Source of the DNA: an archaeon | Lineage (GTDB): Archaea > AGJL01 > Methanococci > Methanococcales > Methanocaldococcaceae | Assembly (NCBI GenBank): GCA_024278985.1 | Contig: JAJRSC010000026.1 | Coordinates: forward strand, 1 to 44,690 | Reading direction: 5' to 3' | Length of the DNA stretch: 44,690 nt | Notes under the pieces: generated by a model | Told to the model about the DNA's origin: nothing | Seen by the model: only the letters and a program-made list of their open reading frames with translations | Databases searched by the model: none | Program-made: the position numbers and the translations under genes | Shown: positions 29,057 through 38,438 of the stretch, in pieces | Position numbering within the stretch: the stretch's first letter is position 1 | Layout: each line of letters starts with the position of its first letter

Positions 29057-29562
29057 TGAGAATAGCAATAACTGGTACTCCTGGAGTTGGAAAAACAACA
29101 ATATCTAAAATTTTATCTAAAAAATTAGGATATGAACATATTGATATAACTGAAATTGTTAAAAAATATCATCTTTATAAAGAGTATGATGAAGATATGG
29201 AGAGTTATGTTATTGATTTTAATAAGCTAAACAACTTTTTAAAAAATAAGAATAATGTTATATTAGATGGACATGTCTCCCATTTATTAAATCCTGATTA
29301 TACAATAGTTTTAAGATGCAATCCTGAGATTATTAAAGAAAGATTAAAAAAAAGAGGGTATAAAGAAAAAAAAATATTAGAAAATGTTCAGGCTGAAATA
29401 TTGGATGTATGTCTTTGTGAATCTAAGGGTAAGGTTTATGAAATAGACACTACTAATAAAACACCTGAAAAAATTGTTGATGAAATTATTTTGGCTATTA
29501 ATGGAAAGAGAGAAAGAAAGGGAGTTGTTGATTGGCTATCTAAATATTATTATCTACTCTAA
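29056..29562 (+). CDS. AK6/Fap7-type adenylate kinase
   Basis: This 168-residue P-loop kinase has GTPGVGKTT at residues 7-15, ILDGHVSHLL near 72 (the GH motif of the AK6 group), TIVLRCNPEIIKERLKKRGY near 86 and a C-terminal GVVDWLSKYY. Eukaryotic Fap7/AK6 has adenylate kinase activity and acts in 18S rRNA maturation with Rps14. Archaeal forms are thought similar. It is coupled to sepF upstream and overlaps the convergent cgi121 gene by four bases. Confidence 0.88.
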   Translation: MRIAITGTPGVGKTTISKILSKKLGYEHIDITEIVKKYHLYKEYDEDMESYVIDFNKLNNFLKNKNNVILDGHVSHLLNPDYTIVLRCNPEIIKERLKKRGYKEKKILENVQAEILDVCLCESKGKVYEIDTTNKTPEKIVDEIILAINGKRERKGVVDWLSKYYYLL

Positions 29563-29993
29563 TCTTTTTTAACCTCCATAAGAGCTATTTTTTCTAAAAC
29601 TCTCTCTACAATTCCTCCAAAACCCTTTATATTAAAAACATTTTTTATTATTCTTTCTTTTTCTTCATTTAATTCTAAAACAGAGTCATCAATTTCTCCA
29701 CCAATTATTTTATAAATCTTGTTAAAAGTCTCCTCATCTTCACATACAACACATACATCTCCATCCTTAGCCCCAAAAATTTTAATTGCTTCCGATATTT
29801 GCCTTCTTCCTGATGCCCTAACTAAAATTTCCATCCAAAAATCTTTTGAAATCATATTTTTGGTTTTTGCCTGATTTATGGCATGTAAAATATGTTTTTT
29901 AGTGGCTATAACTTTGGCATTCAATATTTGACAATTCTTTATTTTAAATACTTCATCCTTTATTTTAGCCCCTCTAATCCCTCTAATATACAA
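29559..29993 (-). CDS. cgi121: KEOPS complex subunit Cgi121
   Basis: This 144-residue subunit of KEOPS binds the Bud32 kinase and the CCA tail of tRNA during t6A synthesis. The sequence fits: NAKVIATKKHILHAINQAKT near 25, FWMEILVRASGRRQISEAIKIFG near 52 and a C-terminal LEKIALMEVKKD. It uses threonylcarbamoyl-AMP made by the Sua5 encoded at 21591. No other KEOPS gene is in the window. It follows the CBS-ParB gene by 14 bases on the same strand. Confidence 0.88.
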   Translation of the reverse strand: MYIRGIRGAKIKDEVFKIKNCQILNAKVIATKKHILHAINQAKTKNMISKDFWMEILVRASGRRQISEAIKIFGAKDGDVCVVCEDEETFNKIYKIIGGEIDDSVLELNEEKERIIKNVFNIKGFGGIVERVLEKIALMEVKKD

Positions 29994-30007
29994 AATAGCT
30001 CACCATT

Positions 30008-30769
30008 TTAGTATATTTTAGAATATTTCCCATCTTCAACTATTTTAACATCTTTTAAACTTTTTAGATTTAAGTTTTTAGCAGTCTTTTCTATTCCTAA
30101 TTCTTTATCAGTATCAATATAAACAACATATGCCTCCAACTCCTTAATACCTAAGTTATAGGCAGCAACTGCTCTATGATGTCCATCTACTAATATATAA
30201 TGATTATTTCTATTTGTTTTAATAACTATTATTGGTTCGGCTAATCCTTTTTTAAGTTCATATATTCTCCCCATATATTCATCAGCATCAATTTTTGCCT
30301 GTGTAGGCTTTAATAGACTTACAGGAACTTTTTTTCTCTCAACTTTAACATTATAACCAAGATTTTTATATGTCCTAATTAAGTTTTCCAACTTTTTTGG
30401 AGTTGTTTTTTCTATTTGAGACCTAATAACATCCATATTTGAAATAATTCCAACTAAATTATTCTCTTCATCAACAACTGGTAACTTGGAAAATCCTGTC
30501 CTAAACATTATTCTACCAACATCCATAATATTGGCATCTGGATAGGTAACTACTAACTTATCTCTTTTTGTCATAACATTTTCTACTCTCTCATCTAAAT
30601 CTTTTCCAACTATATCCCTAACAGATACAACACCTATAAGTTTTCCATTTTCAACAACAGGGAAAGAACCATGTTTTGTTTTATTTATAAGTTCAATAAC
30701 ATCTCTTATTTTCAAATCTTTAGATACTGTATATACTTTTTTAGTCATATAATCCTTAACTTTAACCAT
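30008..30769 (-). CDS. CBS pair fused to ParB-like (SerK-type) domain
   Basis: This 253-residue protein begins with two CBS domains (VKDYMTKKVYTVSKDLKI near 4; VENVMTKRDKLVVTYPDANI near 62), a regulatory module that binds adenine nucleotides. A ParB/sulfiredoxin-like domain follows, with VPVSLLKPTQAKIDADEYMGR near 150 and VDGHHRAVAAYNLG near 195. In this superfamily the GHHR segment binds a nucleotide phosphate. Archaeal relatives include ADP-dependent serine kinase (SerK), so free-serine or small-molecule kinase activity under nucleotide control is possible; chromosome partition is less likely. It lies 9 bases after pyrK. Confidence 0.75.
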   Translation of the reverse strand: MVKVKDYMTKKVYTVSKDLKIRDVIELINKTKHGSFPVVENGKLIGVVSVRDIVGKDLDERVENVMTKRDKLVVTYPDANIMDVGRIMFRTGFSKLPVVDEENNLVGIISNMDVIRSQIEKTTPKKLENLIRTYKNLGYNVKVERKKVPVSLLKPTQAKIDADEYMGRIYELKKGLAEPIIVIKTNRNNHYILVDGHHRAVAAYNLGIKELEAYVVYIDTDKELGIEKTAKNLNLKSLKDVKIVEDGKYSKIY

Positions 30770-30778
30770 TTTAATCTC

Positions 30779-31531
30779 CTAAAATTTTATTTTTTTCCCA
30801 GATGCATCTCTTTTATAATTTCCAAACTCTTCTAATAATTTTAACTGTTCTCCAGTAAATACTGGTCCATCCTTACAAACAGTAAATTCTCCAATACAAC
30901 ATATTCCACATATTCCAATAGCACATTTCATATATCTCTCTAAAGATGCCTGAATAGGAATATTATGTTTATTGGATATATCAAAAACCTTTTTCATCAT
31001 TATCTCTGGCCCACATGTAATAATTAAATCATACTTATCTTTTTTTAGTATTTCTTTTAATTTATCAGTTGTAAATCCCTTATAACCACAAGAACCATCA
31101 TCTGTACAAACCTCTAAATTACAATATTTATTAAATTCCTCCCTGAATAATAATTCTTTTTCTGTTCTTGCTCCTAAGATAACAGTAATGTCTAAATCTT
31201 TATATTCTCTAACAAAGCTCATTATTGGAACAGCCCCTACACCTCCAGCAACTGCCAAAATTTTCTCCCCATATGGTTTAAAGTAAGAACCATAAGGTCC
31301 TCTTATTCCAATTTTATCTCCCTCTTTTAGTTTGAACATTTTATTTGTAAAGTCTCCAACTCTTGCAATGGTAAATTTATCTTTATCCATAAAACTAAAG
31401 GGTTTTTCATCTACACCAGGAAGCCAGAGCATAGCAAACTGTCCTGGCTTAAAATCTATTTTTTCATTAATAACAAATGTTTTTATATTTGGAGTCTCAT
31501 CAATTATTTTTTTAATCTTCACTATCTTCAT
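30779..31531 (-). CDS. pyrK: Dihydroorotate dehydrogenase electron-transfer subunit
   Basis: This 250-residue FAD/[2Fe-2S] subunit passes electrons from dihydroorotate dehydrogenase B to NAD+ in pyrimidine synthesis. The FAD-binding KPFSFMD and GPYGSYFKP lie in the first 95 residues, and the NAD domain AGGVGAVPIMSF begins near 105. The C-terminal cluster has Cys in CAIGICGICC and VCKDGPVF, followed by the family ending FGNYKRDASGKK. The catalytic PyrD is not in the window. The ATG overlaps the MCM stop by four bases. Confidence 0.9.
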   Translation of the reverse strand: MKIVKIKKIIDETPNIKTFVINEKIDFKPGQFAMLWLPGVDEKPFSFMDKDKFTIARVGDFTNKMFKLKEGDKIGIRGPYGSYFKPYGEKILAVAGGVGAVPIMSFVREYKDLDITVILGARTEKELLFREEFNKYCNLEVCTDDGSCGYKGFTTDKLKEILKKDKYDLIITCGPEIMMKKVFDISNKHNIPIQASLERYMKCAIGICGICCIGEFTVCKDGPVFTGEQLKLLEEFGNYKRDASGKKIKF

Positions 31532-33510
31532 AATATCCTATACCTCCCTGGCCTTGCTTCATCAATATCTCCATATTTTATTAATTTTTTAATAATATTA
31601 CTTACCTCTTCTTCATCATAACCTTTTTTCTTTGCTATTTCAACAATATCCTCAAACTCTACCAATTCAAATTTTTCATTTAACTCTTTAATTATATTGT
31701 ATATCTCAGATAATTTTTCTCTCTCTTTCTTAGAAACTCCAATAATTTTATCAACATCATATATTCCTGTTTCTGGGTCATAGGCAATTTCTTTTAAACA
31801 TTCAGTTATTATTTTTAATGCTTCTTTGACATCTTCTTCATCAACAACATCCTTTAATCTTGCTTTTGCATGTGCCTCTGCTAACCTTATAGCAGCCTCT
31901 AATTGTCTGGCAGTTATTTGATGTTCTTTTCTCATTTGAATATAGAAATCTACCAATATTTTTTTAGCTTTCTCTCCTATAACAGGTTTTTTTTCTCTTG
32001 CATAAAAAATGTACTTTATTATTAATTCTCTATCAACCTTTATCCCCTCTATCTCAATATAATCCAAACCTATTTTTTTGTTTATATCCTCATCTAAATA
32101 AGCCCTATGTAAATCAACAATATACTCAGCAACATCTTTATCTCTACTTTTATCAGAAATATCTTTAATTGGAAATATTAAATCAAATCTACTTAATAAA
32201 GGTGGAGGAATATTTATTTGCTCTGCAACTGATTTATCATTATCAAATCTTCCCCACTTAGGATTACATGCTGCTAAAACAGAACATTCTGCAGGAAGTT
32301 TAACATTTATTCCTCCTTTACTTATATGAATTGTCTGACTTTCCATAGCCTCTAAAACATAATTTTGTATTTCTTTATTAACTGTTAGCTCATCAATACA
32401 TGCAGTTCCTTTATTTGCCTTTACCAATAAACCAGGTTTTACTACCCACATCTCTTCTCCTATCTCTGTCCTCTCTTTAACAACAGCAGCAGTTAATCCC
32501 ACACCTGTAGCAGTTGTAATAGAACCATACACATTTCCAGGAATATCTGCAATTTTTCTTAAAATAACAGTTTTTCCAATTCCTGGGTCAGTTATTAGTA
32601 AGATATGAATATCTGCCCTCTTTCCTGGTTTTTTAACACCTTTAATTTGCTGTAAAAAAACAGCTTTTTTAATTAATATATTCCCTCTAATTTCAGGAAT
32701 TAATCTATCTGCTAAAATATCAATGATGTTATTTATTTTAGATAATTTTTTTATTTTTTCTTTGTCTTCTTCAGTAATTTTTATCTTTGCCTTACTGTCT
32801 AATATTTCATATCCATAAGCTTTAACATATATATCATAAATTGGAAGTTTTTTACTTTTTTTAACTTTTATTGGCTCTCCTAATATCTTAATCCTTCCTG
32901 CATATATCCCAGGACTGTTTTCTATAAAAACAGTTATATACTTAGGAGGCTCTTCAGGATTTTCCATAAATTCAACTGGTTCCTGAATCTTTAATTCTTG
33001 AAAATCTGTAAAAATAGATTTTTCATCTATCAACTCAACATCTCCACAACATAATTTTTTTTCTTCAAATAAATCAATATCTTCATAAAATGCTTTCCCA
33101 CATTTCTTACATATAAAATAACCTCTTTTTAAAATAGGTCTCAACTTAGAAGCTGAAACAATAATTCCCTCAAATTCTATTAACTTTCCTATATCCCTAC
33201 TTTTAATATCTCTTATTCTATACTCCCTTCCTCCAACAGTTTTAAAAATTTTTGGTAAATTTTTTATTCCAAAAATTAAATTATAATCAGGATAATATCC
33301 TTTTAATGAAAAAAATGCCTCTTTAAAACATTCTTCTAAAAATTTTGTATTTTTTGGATTATTAACTATTTTCTCAACAACTTCCATAAAACCAAATTTA
33401 TACATATCTTCCAAATCTATCATAATATAGTTATTTTCAAAAATAATATCCTTAAGATAGACATTTTTAAAATAGGTTATTAAGTTATCCTTTATTTCTT
33501 CAAGTTCCAT
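31528..33510 (-). CDS. mcm: MCM-family replicative helicase (divergent ATPase motifs)
   Basis: This 660-residue MCM protein has an N-terminal OB/zinc region (CKKCGKAFYED ... CCG near residues 134-155) and an AAA+ core. The Walker A is TDPGIGKTVIL near 308, where most MCMs have GDPGxxKS. Walker B is ACIDELTVNK near 368 instead of CIDEFDKM. Sensor 1 is ACNPKWGRFD near 414 and the arginine finger SRFDLIF near 443. A C-terminal winged helix ends in ARPGRYRIL. All ATPase positions needed for activity are present, but the loop after Walker B differs from the consensus. Methanococcales often carry several MCM paralogues, and I cannot tell whether this is the main one. Confidence 0.9.
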   Translation of the reverse strand: MELEEIKDNLITYFKNVYLKDIIFENNYIMIDLEDMYKFGFMEVVEKIVNNPKNTKFLEECFKEAFFSLKGYYPDYNLIFGIKNLPKIFKTVGGREYRIRDIKSRDIGKLIEFEGIIVSASKLRPILKRGYFICKKCGKAFYEDIDLFEEKKLCCGDVELIDEKSIFTDFQELKIQEPVEFMENPEEPPKYITVFIENSPGIYAGRIKILGEPIKVKKSKKLPIYDIYVKAYGYEILDSKAKIKITEEDKEKIKKLSKINNIIDILADRLIPEIRGNILIKKAVFLQQIKGVKKPGKRADIHILLITDPGIGKTVILRKIADIPGNVYGSITTATGVGLTAAVVKERTEIGEEMWVVKPGLLVKANKGTACIDELTVNKEIQNYVLEAMESQTIHISKGGINVKLPAECSVLAACNPKWGRFDNDKSVAEQINIPPPLLSRFDLIFPIKDISDKSRDKDVAEYIVDLHRAYLDEDINKKIGLDYIEIEGIKVDRELIIKYIFYAREKKPVIGEKAKKILVDFYIQMRKEHQITARQLEAAIRLAEAHAKARLKDVVDEEDVKEALKIITECLKEIAYDPETGIYDVDKIIGVSKKEREKLSEIYNIIKELNEKFELVEFEDIVEIAKKKGYDEEEVSNIIKKLIKYGDIDEARPGRYRIL

Positions 33511-34685
33511 TTTTTCACAATATCCTTATATACTTTTAAAACTCCCATTGCTATTCCTTCTACTTCAATTCCACCCTTTCCTTTTACTCCATCACCAACT
33601 AAATATAATTTATCATTAACTTTATTATCCAATAAATTTTCATATGAATGATTAACAGGCCATTCATCTCTATAACTTTGTATTAAAAGAATTTTGTAGT
33701 CTTTTCCTTTAAAGAGGTTATCAATATCTTCTAAACCTAAATCAATCTCTTTTTTTATATTTTTACTTCTTAAATATTGATGACTCATTACTAAATGCCA
33801 ACCATCTTTTGCTAAACTTTTATCAACATTACTTACTTGATTTAAGCCATTAATTCTTTCACATTCAGGAGTAAATAAGACACCACTATGCTTAATTAAA
33901 CCAGATTTTGTGGCTATATTTATTTTAATCCCTCCAGATGGCTTTAATTTTTTATTTAAAAATTTTATATTACAAATTTTTTCTGTTTTTTGTGGGGAGA
34001 TATTACTAATAACAATATCAAATTCCTCACCATCAATATATGCATTATCATCAATTTCAATATTTTTAATTTCTTTTTCTAAAATAATCTCTCCATTATT
34101 GTTTATTATTATTTTGGCTAATTCATCAACTACTTTTTTACATCCCCCAATAGGAACTCCTGGACCTCCAAATTTATAGTAGTTGTTTGCTATCATTGTA
34201 ATTTCATCCATCTTAACATCATAAGGACTTACTGACAAACTCCAACCAGTAAAAGCCTCTCCTATTTTTAAACCTAATTCAATATCTTCTAAAAACTCTC
34301 CAAATGACATATTAGGATTAACTTGATTTAACTTTAATTTAGCTGCTTTTTCTATAGCTCTTAGCTTATCCCTAACATTTAATAAAGAAAATAGTTCATT
34401 ATATAAATATTCTTTTCCATTAATTAAAAAAGTACCATCAGGTTGAGAATTAACTATTTTAACATTTGCATTAACCATTTTTAATATTTTAGCTAAATAA
34501 CCATCAGCTCCATGAGGAATCATATGCAAAGCTCCAGTAGTTAATTTAAATCCATCATAATCAAAGTGTGTAAATCTTCCTCCAATAAAAGGTAGTTTTT
34601 CAAAAATCTTAACCTTAAAATACTTAGATAACAAAGCTCCAATTAATAACCCACCTAACCCAGCTCCAACAATTCCAATTCTCAT
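33492..34685 (-). CDS. FAD-dependent phytoene-desaturase-like oxidoreductase
   Basis: This 397-residue flavoprotein of the amine-oxidase/phytoene desaturase fold has GIVGAGLGGLLIGALL at residues 3-18, EKLPFIGGRFTHFDYDGFKL with the second flavin Gly-Gly-Arg near 35, and a closing FAD site LYLVGDGVKGKGGIEVEGIAMG near 365. Homologues handle isoprenoid chains; the substrate here is unknown. GTGAT precedes ATG 34685 by four bases, and the apparent GTG start at 34694 is that site. It overlaps the mcm start by 19 bases, yet no functional link to replication is evident. Confidence 0.8.
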   Translation of the reverse strand: MRIGIVGAGLGGLLIGALLSKYFKVKIFEKLPFIGGRFTHFDYDGFKLTTGALHMIPHGADGYLAKILKMVNANVKIVNSQPDGTFLINGKEYLYNELFSLLNVRDKLRAIEKAAKLKLNQVNPNMSFGEFLEDIELGLKIGEAFTGWSLSVSPYDVKMDEITMIANNYYKFGGPGVPIGGCKKVVDELAKIIINNNGEIILEKEIKNIEIDDNAYIDGEEFDIVISNISPQKTEKICNIKFLNKKLKPSGGIKINIATKSGLIKHSGVLFTPECERINGLNQVSNVDKSLAKDGWHLVMSHQYLRSKNIKKEIDLGLEDIDNLFKGKDYKILLIQSYRDEWPVNHSYENLLDNKVNDKLYLVGDGVKGKGGIEVEGIAMGVLKVYKDIVKKWNLKK

Positions 34686-34816
34686 AGTTATCACAAAAGA
34701 TTTTAATCTTCACCCAAAAATAAACATAATTAATTATAAATTATAAAAATATCTTTCATTGTAGTTATTACTTTTGGTATAAAAACATCAATTTAATTTC
34801 TATAGAAAAATATTTA

Positions 34817-34833
34817 TTTTATAACTTATAAAA
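34817..34833. promoter_or_regulatory. Palindrome in divergent FAD/pycB promoter region
   Basis: TTTTATAACTTATAAAA is a perfect inverted repeat (8-bp arms, 1-base centre) in the 240-base gap between the FAD gene and pycB. It contains TATA-like sequence readable on both strands and could be a bidirectional promoter element or operator. Apart from this and general A+T richness I see nothing else in the gap. Confidence 0.25.
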
Positions 34834-34925
34834 CTAAAAACATAACATATCAGATTTTAAATTTTAGCTATTTTTATAGAATAATAAATCTATTTTTTGA
34901 TTAAAAATAATATTGAGGGAGTACT

Positions 34926-36629
34926 ATGGTTAAAATTTCTGATGTTACATTAAGAGATGCTCAACAGTCATTAATGGCCACAAGATTAAGAACTGAGGAT
35001 ATGCTTCCTATAGCTGAAATGATGGATGAAGTTGGATTTTATTCTATGGAAGTCTGGGGAGGAGCTACTTTTGATGTGTGTATAAGATATCTAAATGAAG
35101 ACCCTTGGGAAAGATTAAGAGCTTTAAAACAAAAAATCCAAAATACTCCATTAGAAATGCTTTTAAGAGGGCAAAATTTAGTTGGATATAGACACTATCC
35201 TGATGATATTGTTGAGAAATTTGTAGAAAAAGCTTTTAAAAATGGAATTGATATTTTTAGAGTTTTTGATGCTTTAAATGATATAAGAAATATGATTACA
35301 GCTATAAAGACTGCTAAAAAGTTAGGTGCTGAAGTTCATGGATGTATTTGTTATACCATTAGCCCAGTACATACAATAGAGAAATTTGTAGAATTTGCTA
35401 ATGAACTTGCAAGTTTAGACGTTGATGTAATAGATATTAAAGATATGGCTGGACTTTTATCTCCATATGAAACAGAAAAATTGATAAAATCTTTAAAAAA
35501 AGAAGTTGGTTTGCCTGTTAAGTATCATAGCCATTGTACATGTGGATTATCTCCAATGTCTATAATCAAAGCAATAGAGGCAGGTGTAGATATAGTACAT
35601 ACTGCTATATCTCCTCTATCCATGGGAACCTCTCACCCACCAACAGAGAGTTTAGTGGCTGCTTTAAAAGGAACAAAGTATGATACAGGTTTAGATTTAA
35701 ATCTTCTTTTAGAGATTAGAGATTACTTTATAAAAATTAGAGAAAAATACAGAGCTTTAATTCCAGACCATGCTTTAATTCCAGATGCAAGAGCTTTATA
35801 TTATCAAATTCCTGGAGGAATGCTAACAAATTTAATATCTCAATTAAAAGAGCAGGGTGCTTTAGATAAATTAAAAGAAGTTTTAGAAGAAGTTCCAAGA
35901 GTTAGAAAAGATTTAGGATATCCTCCATTAGTTACTCCTATATCTCAAATTGTTGGTACTCAGGCAGTTATGAATGTTTTAACTGGAGAGAGATATAAGA
36001 TAATTACCAATGAAGTAGCAAACTATGTTAAAGTATTTTATGGAAAACCTCCAGCTCCAATTAGTAAAGAATTGTTAAAAAGAGTATTAGATGAAGATGA
36101 AAAACCAATAACTGTAAGACCTGCAGATTTATTAGAACCAGAATGGGAGAAGGTCAAAGAAGAAGCAGAAAAATTGGGAATTGTTAGTAAAGAAGAAGAT
36201 ATCTTAACTTATGCATTATTCCCTCAAATAGCCATTAAGTTCTTAAGAGGAGAGTTAAAAGCAGAACCTATTCCACAACCAAAGAAAATAGAAAAAATTT
36301 TAGATATTCCAACTGAGTATATTGTAGAAGTTGATGGAGAAAAGTTTGAGGTTAGAATTGAACCAAAAATAGGTACTGAACTCAAAAGAAAGAAGGAAGT
36401 TATTAAGGCAGATATTGAAGGAGCAGTTACATCTCCAGTTAAAGGAATGATAACAAAAATAAAAGTCAAGGAAGGGGATAAAGTTAAAAAAGGAGATATT
36501 ATAGCAGTTGTTGAAGCTATGAAAATGGAGCATCCTATTGAAAGTCCAAGGGATGGAGTTGTTGAGAAAATTTTAATTGATGAGGGAGATGTTGTCAATA
36601 TTGGGGATGTAATCATGATTATTAAATAA
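34926..36629 (+). CDS. pycB: Pyruvate carboxylase subunit B (carboxyltransferase and biotin carrier)
   Basis: This 567-residue subunit of two-part archaeal pyruvate carboxylase makes oxaloacetate for the partial TCA cycle of autotrophic methanogens. The TIM-barrel carboxyltransferase begins DVTLRDAQQSLMATR at residue 6, with metal ligands in the KYHSHCTCG region near 200 and DIKDMAGLLSP near 173. The C-terminal biotinyl domain (residues ~495-567) has EAMKMEHP, Lys533 being the biotin site. GAGGGAGT stands just before the ATG. It is followed by a Zn-ribbon gene and pycA, likely one transcript. Confidence 0.96.
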   Translation: MVKISDVTLRDAQQSLMATRLRTEDMLPIAEMMDEVGFYSMEVWGGATFDVCIRYLNEDPWERLRALKQKIQNTPLEMLLRGQNLVGYRHYPDDIVEKFVEKAFKNGIDIFRVFDALNDIRNMITAIKTAKKLGAEVHGCICYTISPVHTIEKFVEFANELASLDVDVIDIKDMAGLLSPYETEKLIKSLKKEVGLPVKYHSHCTCGLSPMSIIKAIEAGVDIVHTAISPLSMGTSHPPTESLVAALKGTKYDTGLDLNLLLEIRDYFIKIREKYRALIPDHALIPDARALYYQIPGGMLTNLISQLKEQGALDKLKEVLEEVPRVRKDLGYPPLVTPISQIVGTQAVMNVLTGERYKIITNEVANYVKVFYGKPPAPISKELLKRVLDEDEKPITVRPADLLEPEWEKVKEEAEKLGIVSKEEDILTYALFPQIAIKFLRGELKAEPIPQPKKIEKILDIPTEYIVEVDGEKFEVRIEPKIGTELKRKKEVIKADIEGAVTSPVKGMITKIKVKEGDKVKKGDIIAVVEAMKMEHPIESPRDGVVEKILIDEGDVVNIGDVIMIIK

Positions 36630-36680
36630 ATTAAATAAAATAATTCTCTTTTTTTTATTTTATTATTTTAAAGGGAAATT

Positions 36681-36902
36681 ATGGAGAAAAAATGGAAATG
36701 TCCAAAATGTGGAAATTCAGATGTTTTTGAAAGAGAGGTTTCTATGACAGGTGGAATATTTTCAAGAATTATGAATGTTCAATACAATCGTTTCATAGCA
36801 ATAACCTGCAAAAAATGTGGATATACTGAATTTTATGACAAAAAAGTTTTGAGAGGGAAAAATACCTTAGCAGATATCTTAGATATTATATTTGGAGGGT
36901 GA
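36681..36902 (+). CDS. Small Zn-ribbon protein (DUF2082-like)
   Basis: This 73-residue protein has two zinc knuckles, CPKCGN near residue 8 and CKKCGYTEFYDK near 43, joined by VSMTGGIFSRIMNVQYNRF. This matches DUF2082, described as a nucleic-acid-binding Zn-ribbon, though no function is proven. It sits 51 bases after pycB and 6 bases before pycA, so it is inside the pyruvate carboxylase operon. A link to carboxylase assembly or regulation is possible but only by position. Confidence 0.75.
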   Translation: MEKKWKCPKCGNSDVFEREVSMTGGIFSRIMNVQYNRFIAITCKKCGYTEFYDKKVLRGKNTLADILDIIFGG

Positions 36903-36908
36903 AGTGTT

Positions 36909-38402
36909 ATGTTTAATAAAATATTAATTGCTAACAGGGGAGAAATTGCCATAAGAGTTATAAGAGCATGCTGGGAATTAGGAATTAAGGCTGTTGCTGT
37001 ATATTCTGAAGCTGACAAAAAGGCATTACATGTTTCTCTTGCTGATGAGGCATATTGTATAGGTGAAGCTCCTGCTATTAAAAGTTATTTAAATATTGAG
37101 GCAATTATTAACGCTGCTGAAAAGGCTGGAGTTGATGCTATACATCCAGGATATGGTTTTTTAGCTGAAAACGCAGATTTTGCAAGAGAAGTTATAAAAC
37201 ATGGTTTTGAGTGGATTGGACCTCATCCTGATGCAATTGAAGCAATGGGTAGTAAGATAAATGCTAAAAAAATTATGCAAAAGGCAGGTGTTCCAACAAT
37301 TCCAGGGAGTGATGGAGCTGTTGAAGATATTGATGAGGCAAAAGAAATTGCTAAAGAAATTGGTTATCCTGTGGCTATTAAAGCATCTGCAGGTGGGGGA
37401 GGAATAGGAATAAGTATAGCACATAATGAGGAGGAGCTTGTTGAGGTTATAGAATCTGCTAAAACATTAGCAAAAAATGCCTTTGGAGACCCTACTATAT
37501 TTATAGAGAAATATTTATCTAATCCAAGACACATAGAAATCCAAATTTTGGCAGATAAGTATGGAAATATTGTCCATCTTGGAGAGAGAGAATGTTCCAT
37601 TCAAAGAAGAAGACAAAAACTAATTGAAGAAGCTCCTTCTCCAATAATAGACGAAGAACTTAGAGAAAGAATGGGAAAAGCAGCTATAAAAGGGGCTAAA
37701 GCTATTAATTATGATAGTGTAGGAACTTTGGAGTTTTTATATCAAGATGGAAACTTCTACTTTTTAGAGATGAACACAAGAATACAAGTAGAACATACAG
37801 TTACAGAACAAATAACTGGCATTGATTTAGTTAAAGCAATGATAAGAGTAGCTGAAGGAGAAAAATTAAATTTAAAACAGGAGGATATAGAATTTAGAGG
37901 ACATGCAATACAATGTAGAATTAATGCTGAAGACCCATTAAATGATTTTGTCCCATGTCCAGGAAAAATTAGATTGTACAGGTCCCCAGGTGGTCCTGGA
38001 GTTAGAATAGATAGTGGAGCCCATTCAGGAGTAGAGATTCCTCCATATTATGACCCATTAATTGCAAAACTTATAACTTATGGAAAAGATAGGAATGAAG
38101 CAATTGCAAGAATGAGAAGAGCTTTAAAAGAGTATGTAATTGTAGGAATAGAAACAAATATTCCATTCCATAGAGCAGTAATGGAAGAAGAAAACTTTTT
38201 AAAAGGTAATTTAAGTACTCATTATATTGAGCAAAACAAAGACAAACTATTACCAAAAGTTAAAAAATATGCTGCTGAGACTAAAGATATGTATAAAGTG
38301 CTCTCTGAAAAGGTATTTGAGAGAAGAAAAGAAGTTGTAGCTGCAATTGGTGGATTAAGTATGTATATTTCTCAAGCTATGAAAGATTATAAAGGAGAGT
38401 AG
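36909..38402 (+). CDS. pycA: Pyruvate carboxylase subunit A (biotin carboxylase)
   Basis: This 497-residue ATP-grasp subunit carboxylates the biotin of PycB with bicarbonate and ATP. It starts [17 protein letters not shown], with [14 protein letters not shown] near 78, the glycine-rich ATP loop [11 protein letters not shown] near 159, [20 protein letters not shown] near 228, [14 protein letters not shown] near 290 and RINAEDP near 337. A GGAGGGTGA motif lies just before ATG and overlaps the stop of the Zn-ribbon gene. The last ~50 residues are a helical tail seen in archaeal PycA. Confidence 0.96.
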   Translation: MFNKILIANRGEIAIRVIRACWELGIKAVAVYSEADKKALHVSLADEAYCIGEAPAIKSYLNIEAIINAAEKAGVDAIHPGYGFLAENADFAREVIKHGFEWIGPHPDAIEAMGSKINAKKIMQKAGVPTIPGSDGAVEDIDEAKEIAKEIGYPVAIKASAGGGGIGISIAHNEEELVEVIESAKTLAKNAFGDPTIFIEKYLSNPRHIEIQILADKYGNIVHLGERECSIQRRRQKLIEEAPSPIIDEELRERMGKAAIKGAKAINYDSVGTLEFLYQDGNFYFLEMNTRIQVEHTVTEQITGIDLVKAMIRVAEGEKLNLKQEDIEFRGHAIQCRINAEDPLNDFVPCPGKIRLYRSPGGPGVRIDSGAHSGVEIPPYYDPLIAKLITYGKDRNEAIARMRRALKEYVIVGIETNIPFHRAVMEEENFLKGNLSTHYIEQNKDKLLPKVKKYAAETKDMYKVLSEKVFERRKEVVAAIGGLSMYISQAMKDYKGE

Positions 38403-38438
38403 ATATATTATTTATAATAAATTTTTTTTATGATTATT

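Noticed and set aside
36224-36616. Minus-strand ORF opposite the PycB biotin domain
   Set aside because: The plus strand encodes a clear biotinyl domain; the opposite frame is open because of codon bias.
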